NCBI GenBank assembly: GCA_029706075.1
Contig: JAINUG010000014.1
Coordinates: 6,447,338 to 6,511,337, forward strand
DNA from: Aldrovandia affinis
Lineage: Eukaryota > Chordata > Actinopteri > Notacanthiformes > Halosauridae
Reading direction: 5' to 3'
DNA: 64,000 bases
This document shows positions 58,501-64,000 of this stretch, piece by piece. The position numbers and the translations under genes were made by a program. The notes beneath the pieces were generated by a model, which was not told the DNA's origin, ran no database searches, and saw nothing but the letters and a program-made list of their open reading frames with translations. The stretch's first letter is position 1. Every line of letters begins with the position of its first letter.

Positions 58501-60617
58501 TGTGCCTCATTATTTATGTAAAAGATAATTCATATGAACGATCAGCTCATTACACTTAAAATGTATTATTTTTAGACACATTTTCAAGAATGAACTAAAT
58601 CGTGTACAAGATATTTCAGAAACGGTATCGATTCAGACATGGTTATTTTTATAAATTTTTGCTTTGTAGAAAATGTAGAAAATCATTATTTTGATTCAAC
58701 CTAATGATATTCCAGTACCACCAGAACCCCCGGTTCAAACAGACGCCGGGTGCAAGCCGTGGGAGAAGTCGGAGAAGGGAAGTTGCGTCTGTAAAATGCC
58801 TTACGAATGCAGGTACGTTCTCACGGTTCTGGGGTCCACCCCCCCCCACCCCCATCTGCACATCGTTCTTGAATATAGGATCATTGTCCACCGACAAGAC
58901 AGGCGTAGATATTAAAACTAATTCAATAAGTGTGTCTGTGTTACTTCTCATGTGTATTAAGGCTCGTGGACAGGAAAAGCAAAGGTAAACACATAAATAT
59001 ACAGAGATCTGTTATAGGCACGTCCCTGTAATTGCATGTTGGATCATCGCACACTTTGTTTCTATGGCATAGGATACAATACAATCATTTAGCAATCTTT
59101 TTATCCAAAGTAGCTTACAAAAAGCGCATTCAGGTCGAGTAAATGAACAACCACTTGATGCTATAATGCAGGGGTGGGCAATTCCAATCCTGGAGGGCCA
59201 GTGTGTACGCAGGTTTTTGTTTCTACCAATTACCATGGCTCAATTAGCTAATTAGTTGGATACGCCAATGCTTTCACTTGTAGATTAGACCACATTAACA
59301 TGTTTCACATGGGTGAATGACAGTCTTCAGCTGTCAATGTAGCTAAAATGTCAGATCACCTAAATGATTGGGCTAATTAAATGATTAAGTGCAGAAGTTG
59401 GCATGAAATCCAGAAACGGATACGGCCCTCCTTGCCCACCCCTGCTATAATGCCTAAGTACATCGTTTATCAAGTATGCGACATAAACAACTCCAGTGGT
59501 AATTATAAGGAAAAATAAGCCATACTGTTCATCATCATTACTGTTTTAATTCAACTGATTTTACATACTCCTGTTAGGTGCATATTCCTGTTAAGTACAC
59601 AGGAAACTCCAGTTATATGCAGCCCAGACTACACGGGCCATTAACCAGAGTCATTGTGTCCCCTTAGGAACGATAACCTCAATGGGGAGACGTAATTTTC
59701 CTAAAAAAACTTTACATCACCTCGCTAAAAACAGACACTTCTCGTTAAAAAAGGAAGAGAAAAAGAAAAACATACAAAATACAATATACTATATATCTAC
59801 AGATCTCCTGATAATCCATATATATATATAAATATATATATAATATCTTGCATTGTAATAACAACATTCTTATGTGTAACTAGTTATTTATTTGAACTAA
59901 TGGTTCTGATGTCCAGCATTCTTTGAATAATTTATGCTTATGGTGTAAACATTTTTGATGATGATAATAATAATAATAATAATAATTATTATTATTATTA
60001 TTATTATTATATGCTTGAATTGTTGGGATGATTGAAACACTGGTGTGGCTGGGTTTGCCAGGTCATCTCTGGAAGTATGCGCCACAGTGAGGAGAAACGT
60101 CAAACACAGACTGAGCGTATGCAAGATGAAAGCCCTCATTTGCCTGGGTCAGGGTTACGTCCTGGCGGAGGACAGCGCCTGCCAGTGGCCGAGCCATGAA
60201 TCTGCACCCTGCAACAGCTGTCAGCTGTGGGAGATGTGTGATGGTAAATATCTAGCAAACTAGCAAAGCCTTAGCAAACTTAGGCAACAATAAAACAGCA
60301 GCTATGTGTCCAGTCCAGTGACTAACTAACAGCTTTAGGATGTCAAAACCTCCAGGGCAAAGGGTTTAGTAGCCCTACAGGCACTGCGGCCCTCCAGGAC
60401 CAGGATCCAAACAACACGAGTAACTCTGTCTCTCTGAGTTTCAGAGCAAACAGGCACGTGCCGCTGCAAGGAGCCGGCGGAATGCTCAGAGCCCGGGGCC
60501 CTTGTGTGCGTCAAATTGGGAGACGACGCCGTTGCCAAGACGATGTCAGAGTGCGAGGCGGGACTCAGGAGGTGCAGGGGGGAGAGAGTGTCCGTTGTCA
60601 GCGTAGAGCCGTGCTAG
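44264..60617 (+). CDS. c7: C7: complement component C7 (complete, 18 coding exons)
   Basis: C7 binds the nascent C5b-6 complex, becomes amphipathic and anchors the membrane attack complex on target membranes before C8 and C9 join. The 18 coding exons total 2496 nt, or 831 residues plus TAG (human C7 is 843, also 18 exons). Every splice phase joins. Modules in order: signal peptide (1 to about 22); TSP1 (about 26-80, [12 protein letters not shown]); LDLRA (about 83-120, [17 protein letters not shown]); MACPF (about 125-450, with [13 protein letters not shown] at 289); EGF-like (about 455-485, CHCRPCQNN); TSP1 (about 488-540, [10 protein letters not shown] with C-mannosylation-type Trp); CCP1 and CCP2 (about 555-675); FIM1 and FIM2 (about 690-831). 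C6 is excluded: C6 has an extra N-terminal TSP1, and segments such as [20 protein letters not shown] match C7. Teleosts may have two C7 genes; which copy this is cannot be told. Confidence 0.96.
44270..45212. other. C7 intron 1
   Basis: AT-rich unique sequence; no repeat family or regulatory motif recognised. Confidence 0.5.
45213..45274 (+). CDS. c7: C7 coding exon 2 (signal peptide)
   Basis: Acceptor atgttcccag, donor gtggg|gtgagt. Encodes the hydrophobic core [18 protein letters not shown]. Ends in phase 2. Confidence 0.9.
45539..45882 (+). mobile_element. SINE family 1 in C7 intron 2
   Basis: Flanked by aaaaagaaacaatgct (45523-45538) and aaaaagaaacaaagct (45883-45898), a 16-bp duplication with one change. 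Head ggcctcggatagtgtagcgc, B box ggttcgaaaccc. It ends 60 bp before C7 exon 3. Confidence 0.92.
45943..46018 (+). CDS. c7: C7 coding exon 3 (start of TSP1-1)
   Basis: Acceptor tatttccag, donor acacag|gtgatg. Encodes [18 protein letters not shown] and CTKTQ, a C7-type TSP1 start. Confidence 0.93.
46180..46321 (+). CDS. c7: C7 coding exon 4 (TSP1-1 end, LDLRA start)
   Basis: Acceptor aatgtttcag, donor ttctcag|gtacca. Encodes [17 protein letters not shown] and CGERFRCFS. Ends in phase 1. Confidence 0.95.
46443..46537 (+). repeat. (TG)n microsatellite ending at the C7 exon 5 acceptor
   Basis: 95 nt of unbroken TG, five bases before the acceptor AG. The intron (46322-46542) is only 221 bp. Confidence 0.98.
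46543..46690 (+). CDS. c7: C7 coding exon 5 (LDL-receptor class A)
   Basis: The acceptor gttgcag ends at 46542 directly after 95 nt of (TG)n; donor aaagg|gtgaga. Encodes [18 protein letters not shown] and [14 protein letters not shown]. 148 nt, so skipping it would shift the frame. Confidence 0.95.
46700..46722 (+). repeat. (CA)n microsatellite just after the C7 exon 5 donor
   Basis: About 11 CA units starting nine bases after the end of exon 5, complementary to the (TG)n on the other side. Confidence 0.97.
46723..47672. other. C7 intron 5, unique part
   Basis: CACA-rich but otherwise unique. A run of ctctctctcttcccacacac lies near 47150. No element assigned. Confidence 0.5.
47673..47835. 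repeat. Compound (CA)n/(CAAA) microsatellite in C7 intron 5
   Basis: About 160 nt of acacac and aaacacaca runs, interrupted near 47755-47785. Confidence 0.93.
48056..48194 (+). CDS. c7: C7 coding exon 6 (MACPF start)
   Basis: Acceptor tctctgcag, donor ttccag|gtgagc. Encodes [18 protein letters not shown] then [11 protein letters not shown]. Phase 0 at the end. Confidence 0.96.
48248..48550. mobile_element. SINE family 2 (minus) and family 1 (plus) fragments in C7 intron 6
   Basis: 48248-48310 holds gccatttagcagacgctttt (family 2, reverse). 48322-48550 is a rearranged family 1 copy with ggcgattggctctccgcccc and a duplicated ggtaaaggcactcacccag. Together they fill almost all of this 448-bp intron. 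Confidence 0.7.
48643..48777 (+). CDS. c7: C7 coding exon 7 (MACPF)
   Basis: Acceptor tctcacccag. The donor aaaaag|gtttta is weak beyond GT. 135 nt, phase 0 at both ends. Encodes [20 protein letters not shown] and a polar stretch to LSNKK. Confidence 0.88.
48980..49223 (+). CDS. c7: C7 coding exon 8 (MACPF signature)
   Basis: Acceptor gttatccag, donor caaatga|gtgagt. Encodes [18 protein letters not shown] and the MACPF signature [13 protein letters not shown]. Confidence 0.95.
49568..49681 (+). CDS. c7: C7 coding exon 9 (MACPF)
   Basis: Acceptor aacacaaag, donor ccagcg|gtatgt. Encodes [20 protein letters not shown] and FVNSARTAS. The paired Cys spacing matches human C7. Confidence 0.92.
49786..50734 (+). 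mobile_element. Internally deleted Tc1-like transposon in C7 intron 9
   Basis: The ends cactaccgttcaaaagtttg and caaacttttgaacggtagtg are inverted repeats, with TA on both sides (49784-49785, 50735-50736). The interior retains transposase fragments with DNDPKHT (second catalytic Asp) and [13 protein letters not shown] (catalytic Glu). A SINE is inserted at 50194-50576. Confidence 0.93.
50194..50576 (+). mobile_element. DANA/SINE3-like element nested in the Tc1 copy
   Basis: Perfect 13-bp duplication attttcttgaaca (50181-50193 and 50577-50589). Head ggcggcacggtggtgcagtg, B box gggttcgaatcc, then the widely conserved gtttgcatgttctcccc and ctccggtttcttcccacagt blocks, and a (GGAT)n tail (50541-50576). 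Confidence 0.95.
50904..51117 (+). other. Orphan open frame in C7 intron 9, identity unknown
   Basis: After a good acceptor (gtttgctgcag) an open frame runs [15 protein letters not shown]... to a stop at 51115-51117. It is in the same phase as C7 exon 9, but the best donor (gatga|gttaag near 51075) would give 172 nt and break the frame with exon 10. The [16 protein letters not shown] part loosely recalls a SEA-type fold. Probably a pseudo-exon or repeat fragment. Confidence 0.3.
51197..51363 (+). CDS. c7: C7 coding exon 10 (MACPF)
   Basis: Acceptor actcccag, donor cccaag|gtgagg. Encodes [20 protein letters not shown] and [15 protein letters not shown]. Confidence 0.95.
51598..51850. repeat. 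Long inverted repeat (MITE-like), about 72-bp arms
   Basis: The left arm (51598-51669, caattgtttaaacacgtttc) pairs with 51777-51850 (gaaacgtgtttaaacaattg), with few mismatches and about 107 bp between the arms. No coding potential. In C7 intron 10. Confidence 0.88.
51851..52687. other. C7 intron 10, left part
   Basis: No element or exon identified. Confidence 0.5.
52692..54042. mobile_element. PiggyBac-like non-autonomous transposon in C7 intron 10
   Basis: TTAA on both sides (52688-52691 and 54043-54046). The ends are cccccctgaggtc-like on the left (cccccTGAGGTC) and gacctcagaggg on the right. About 1.35 kb. The interior contains partial direct repeats (caaatactcgtgaaaatata at about 53053, 53241 and 53521; cgcttgcaatctgccagcaa at about 53196, 53380 and 53465). 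No transposase recognised. Confidence 0.82.
54165..54384 (-). mobile_element. SINE family 2 in C7 intron 10, near full length
   Basis: Reverse 3' domain (gcagacgctcttatccagag) on the left, then gctcaagggtac, the reverse B box gggaattgaacc, and the head ccattacactatactgcc on the right. Confidence 0.88.
55027..55255 (+). CDS. c7: C7 coding exon 11 (MACPF end and EGF-like)
   Basis: Acceptor cggcccacag, donor agccag|gtacag. Encodes [13 protein letters not shown] and the EGF-like [19 protein letters not shown]. Confidence 0.96.
55259..55410. repeat. Imperfect tandem repeat in C7 intron 11
   Basis: About three copies of a block with agacaggt.cactgcagtac and ttatacactgcctaag. Confidence 0.75.
55541..55619 (-). 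mobile_element. SINE family 2 head fragment supplying the end of C7 intron 11
   Basis: Matches 54305-54384: cagtgcccccacgtgggaat, reverse B box, caagcccagctcactaaaca, then tacattgcc. It ends at the acceptor of exon 12. Confidence 0.85.
55622..55793 (+). CDS. c7: C7 coding exon 12 (TSP1-2)
   Basis: Acceptor gccaccacag at the edge of a SINE; donor cctgcg|gtgaga. Encodes [20 protein letters not shown] and [10 protein letters not shown]. Confidence 0.94.
55813..55990. repeat. 28-bp tandem repeat in C7 intron 12
   Basis: gactgtacacaacctgtaaa plus actgccct repeats exactly at 55813 and 55841, then decays into related acacaacc blocks to about 55990. Confidence 0.85.
56113..56200 (+). CDS. c7: C7 coding exon 13 (linker and CCP1 start)
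   Basis: Acceptor gaattatcag, donor gtcctg|gtaagg. Encodes [17 protein letters not shown] then [12 protein letters not shown]. The first Cys pair is in the same place as in human C7. Confidence 0.9.
56720..57015 (+). mobile_element. SINE family 1 in C7 intron 13
   Basis: Head remnant gctggtcctttacgagtgtg, B-box-like cggttcaaaatcc, centre ggtggcatttggctgtctgc, then ctcggaggaggcg. Degraded tail. The rest of this intron (56201-56719) shows nothing. Confidence 0.8.
57160..57292 (+). CDS. c7: C7 coding exon 14 (CCP1)
   Basis: Acceptor ttaacacag, donor gcagga|gttagt. Encodes [18 protein letters not shown] and [14 protein letters not shown]. Confidence 0.95.
57760..57948 (+). CDS. c7: C7 coding exon 15 (CCP2)
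   Basis: Acceptor tgtgtccag, donor accatag|gtaagt. Encodes [19 protein letters not shown] and [14 protein letters not shown], a complete CCP module. Confidence 0.95.
57949..58715. other. C7 intron 15
   Basis: Rich in caatcaatcaacc-type words on the left and in attcatttgttc-type words on the right. No element or exon. Confidence 0.5.
58716..58812 (+). CDS. c7: C7 coding exon 16 (linker and FIM1 start)
   Basis: Acceptor gatattccag, donor aatgcag|gtacgt. Encodes [20 protein letters not shown], the FIM (factor I module) start. Confidence 0.95.
59084..59125 (-). mobile_element. SINE 3' domain remnant
   Basis: atttagcaatctttttatcc then aaagtagcttac, a decayed copy of the family 2 3' domain. Confidence 0.55.
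59169..59444. mobile_element. hAT-type MITE with perfect 8-bp duplication in C7 intron 16
   Basis: The ends are caggggtgggcaa and ttgcccacccctg, exact inverse repeats. CTATAATG flanks both sides (59161-59168 and 59445-59452). 276 bp, no coding capacity. The phrase tcctggagggccagtgtg is typical of this fish MITE. Confidence 0.95.
59963..60010. repeat. (ATA)n/(TAT)n perfect palindrome in C7 intron 16
   Basis: A run of AAT triplets turns directly into ATT triplets, so the tract is its own reverse complement. It ends about 51 bp before exon 17. Confidence 0.93.
60062..60243 (+). CDS. c7: C7 coding exon 17 (FIM1 end, FIM2 start)
   Basis: Acceptor gtttgccag, donor tgatg|gtaaat. Encodes [19 protein letters not shown] and [11 protein letters not shown]. 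Confidence 0.95.
60445..60617 (+). CDS. c7: C7 coding exon 18 (FIM2) with stop
   Basis: Acceptor gagtttcag. Encodes [19 protein letters not shown] and [18 protein letters not shown], and ends SVEPC TAG at 60615-60617. Human C7 carries a few more residues after this Cys. Confidence 0.95.
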
Positions 60618-60665
60618 CCCCGAGGGCAGGAAAACCCACCATCTCATCTTTTAAAAATAAATAAA
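60618..60665 (+). terminator. c7: C7 3' UTR start and poly(A) signals
   Basis: Two overlapping AATAAA hexamers (60656-60661 and 60660-60665) lie only about 40 nt after the stop, implying a very short 3' UTR unless a distal site is used. Confidence 0.6.
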
Positions 60666-63600
60666 ATGTTATGCAGCCTTGCTTGGATTTCACGGAATTC
60701 TTTTGTAATATTGACATTGATTTTGTTTCGTTTTTTGGGACACGTTTTGTGATTGGCCACCTCCCTCTATTCATGTTATAATTCAATCACTTTCTTACAT
60801 TTGACAGTTCGTTGACACCTGACGTATGATTATCCTCCCACGTTCTGACTTTTTCTGTGAGCAGCTGACCCTTATTTTATACACTTTGTCATAAATAACA
60901 TGCAGTACTTTTTCAATGTTTTGACATGGCTTATGTTCTGGCATCGATGGACAGTCTAAGGCTATCATTTTGGAAGCCAGTGCGTCCAAAGACATTGAAA
61001 TGTTGCTTGTCCTTCTCGCGTGGGCGTTTACAAATCAGATTTGTGCGGGCTAATTCACAGAGTGGAACAATACAATATGAATACTGTCAGTAATAAATAA
61101 GACGAAAAACGTTCCTCCTAACATATCCGCTTGAAGAAATCAGTTCGCTATTGTCAAAATCGTTTCCCAGCGTTAATAACGTCAATGTGTCTGCAGCTCA
61201 AAGAGCAACAGAATATTCGGCAGGCTGCCAAGAACAAGTATGATTGATGAATGGCGACAAAGACGGCTTTGATTAGGGGTATGGCCGTTTAATTCGATTG
61301 GGGACAACGTGTTCGTATAACATATGCCATTTAGCAGACGCTTTTATACAAAGCGATTTACAGTAATTAATGCATTTTTCAGTATACTGTATGTGGTGCG
61401 GATGGGAATCGAACCCACAACGTGAACCCACAATGCGCCAACATTTGTGGCGCATTGCTCTACCTACAGAACCACTATGACATTGCCAATTTTTTTGCAA
61501 AGGCAGATATTTTTAAAACCATATACAAAAAAATAACAAAGCAAAGCTGTTGAAACCGTTGAAAAAGCCGTTGGAGATCCTTCAGGGACGTAGGCTACCT
61601 TCGTTTAAAATCCGCTAATTTTCAACGGGACGCAAACTTTCTTTCATGCTGTTGAAAAAAATTATAAGTAAAAAGTTTAAATTGTTGGGGATTGTTGCTT
61701 GAAATATTTAGCGACAAGTGAACGTTTTTATTTACAAAAAGAGTTGGTAATGTTTTTTATTTTAACCCATTTTGGCAGCCAATTACACCCGCTATTTTCA
61801 AGTCAATCGCCCCTCGCAATGTAAGTTCGACTCTGGCGCGGCGGGTGGGATCGAACCCAGGTCGCCGTGGCCAGCATAAAACGGGTTTGGATCCTGGAAG
61901 TTGCTCAACTTCAGTTTCGGCTTGTTCGAGTTTGAGTTTTCTTGTGTGCGTGTGAAGTGTCGATTAATGTGATTCTCACTGACAGAGACACAGCGCCCCC
62001 GCATGGCAAAAAACATAATGGCAGACACTCGAATGTAGGAAAGACGCTCACTTTGGTCCAAGGTTGAGATTTAGGGTTAGGGGGTCAGGGGGAGTGGTTT
62101 GCGTAATCCTGGGCATATTAAATTAAATTCAGACAGAGCTCACAACTATTACGATCTGGTTCTGGCTTTGAAAACGAAACAAGGTAATTTCGTTTTAGAT
62201 CGTTATATGTGCCATTTGAATTGTGAATAACACTTTATAATAATAGTCATTCTGTAAATCATACATGACTTATACATGATAATGTGCATGGCATTACTGC
62301 TTTACAAAGCATTAATTAACAACTTGTGCTTATTGAGTGATACTGCGCTATATTGTTAAGTAACATATTCAAAACTACTTGATGTGCATCATCATAAAAT
62401 GTTTAGTTTTTCTTGTGCGTGCTCTGTAAAGTGGATAGGCCATGCTCGTGAAGTGGTCATTTATAAAGGCTTTATGAGTTTGCATGAGATTAAAGGTTTC
62501 AAACAATAAGGAATCGTTAAAAAACCGAAATTGACTGCCTGTCAATAACCACAACAAAAGGCTTCGTTTATGATATGCTGCCCTCTTCAGCATCGCAACA
62601 GACGTACAATAGCAGTGCCTCCACCTGGGAATCGAATCGAACCTCTTACCTTTCAGTTAGCCCAGTTTCCTCACCGTTATACTACACTGCCCACATAAGA
62701 TGACGAAGAGGGCGTGGCAAGTCACGTGACCATTGCTGAAACATTAAGAATGCCAGGTCAGACACTGGTAACTTAATTCATTAATCATACCGGACAGGTT
62801 CATTGAATTAGTTTCGCTTCGGGATCCGTTCCATCACACCGTGCCCCGACCCATCGATGGGCAAACGGCGCCGTGATTGATGGAGCTTCGGCGGAGCTGT
62901 GTGACCGAGCCGCTATCACGAGGCAGCAGTGCTTACAGGCCCAACACTGCTGATATGCACACGGAGACATCGTTTCAATACCAAACAAATTATTCGAACT
63001 GATTTATGGTGGAAATCCTCAAGGAACACCCTTTTGCTACTCTGAAGAGGACAGAACAACGGGAGGGGATCTGGACCATGTGGAGAGCAACAGAAATCAT
63101 TCGGCTCATTTTTACTTCATTATTTTCCAACAATTCATCTGCAATATATCCATAGTTGTGAGTGCATATGACTAAATGGAAGATTCTCTGAGAGCTGGTG
63201 CCTTTATCAAAGTAGAAATGAGTTTGAAATTGTTAAAGGTGAGATGTGTAGCTCTGGGATAGTTATTATTAATCCCACATAAATTATCTTCACATTCTTA
63301 TTTAATATCCATAATACATTTCAAACCCAAAAAGTTCAATGTAATTTTTTTTTTTTTAAATCCTCTACAATTCAAACCTGCAAAAAGTACATATATTTTT
63401 TCTTTTTATCCTTGCAAAAACGTACCTACTGATCGAAAAATAAATATACACAGATTCGGCTGTAGATTTTAGCCATTCGAAAAATCATTTTACAACATTG
63501 ATAAATGGCGCTATCTAGTGGTTGAGCAGGTAAGTAAATGCTGCAGTATCATCCGTGGGTAGAAAGAGTGTCCTTTATCCTTAAATGACTGGAATAGAGA

Positions 63601-63910
63601 AATACGAGTCTGTGGTTGGCTGTCGAGCAGGGCGCTTTCTCATTGGCCAGAACTGCTTCCTGGTGGTTAACAGGGTGAACAACACACAGGGTTAAGACAG
63701 ACTGTGAAGTATGATGTAAATGAGCTTTATAACTAATTCGGCTACAGTTAAGAAGCTGTCCCTGTCAAATACGTAAATGAATACATAAAAAAAATAAAAG
63801 TATCCATGCAAAAGATGAGAAACCATAGCTTAGCAACTCCATTTCATTACAGGGCTCATTCACTTCCAGTTTGGCACCAATAAATAGATATGTTAAAAGT
63901 CTGTTCGAAG
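60666..63910. other. DNA downstream of C7
   Basis: No gene recognised. Repeat remnants: 61318-61480 (SINE, minus, with gggaatcgaaccc and gccatttagcagacgctttt), 61741-61870 (family 1 fragment, minus, with ttggcagccaattacacccg), 62607-62694 (family 2 head, minus). Confidence 0.55.
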
Positions 63911-64000
63911 GGGCGGCGGATAGCGTAGCAGTCTAACACACCATATCTTAGCTGGTCCAATATGAGTATGGCTGCCTATCTGGGATGTGGTTCAAACCTG
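63911..64000 (+). mobile_element. SINE family 1 head, running off the window
   Basis: ggcggcggatagcgtagcag then tctaacacacc (A box region) and gtggttcaaacctg (B box) at the very end. Confidence 0.85.

Noticed and set aside
44264-60617. Assignment of the third gene to C6 on synteny
   Set aside because: The protein lacks the extra N-terminal TSP1 of C6, and its MACPF, EGF and FIM segments follow C7. Synteny alone would have misled.

Overview
The window is vertebrate nuclear DNA, almost certainly from a ray-finned fish. Genes are split by GT-AG introns. Spacers and introns are full of fish-type SINEs, Tc1, hAT, piggyBac-like and pogo-like DNA transposons, and long (CA)n/(TG)n/(CT)n tracts. No species can be named from the sequence. 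The tRNA-derived SINE families may point to an early-branching teleost such as an elopomorph, but that is a guess.

Three protein genes lie on the + strand in tandem. (1) Positions 1-2363 hold the 3' end of OXCT1, the mitochondrial ketone-body enzyme succinyl-CoA:3-oxoacid CoA-transferase: its last two coding exons and 3' UTR. (2) PLCXD3, a PI-PLC X-domain protein, is complete at 6012-28961. Its three coding exons give 322 residues and keep both catalytic histidines. Intron 1 is 20.5 kb, and intron 2 is largely a 29-bp G-rich minisatellite. (3) Complement C7 is complete at 44264-60617. Its 18 coding exons join in phase to 831 residues: signal peptide, TSP1, LDLRA, MACPF, EGF-like, TSP1, two CCP and two FIM modules. 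The OXCT1-PLCXD3-terminal complement linkage matches human 5p13, but C7 here sits where human has C6, in C6's orientation.

The rest is non-coding. The PLCXD3-C7 spacer (28962-44263) holds a 2.7-kb pogo-like transposon with a broken transposase, several MITEs and SINEs, and a few unique AT-rich blocks. The last 3.4 kb holds only repeat fragments. No rRNA, CRISPR or bona fide tRNA gene was seen; tRNA-like matches all lie in SINE heads.

I found no new multi-gene system. The most interesting signals are repeats that have moved right up to exon boundaries: C7 exon 5 lies between complementary (TG)n and (CA)n tracts, the acceptor of C7 exon 12 lies at the end of a SINE, and a (GGN)4-rich array runs to the acceptor of PLCXD3 exon 3.
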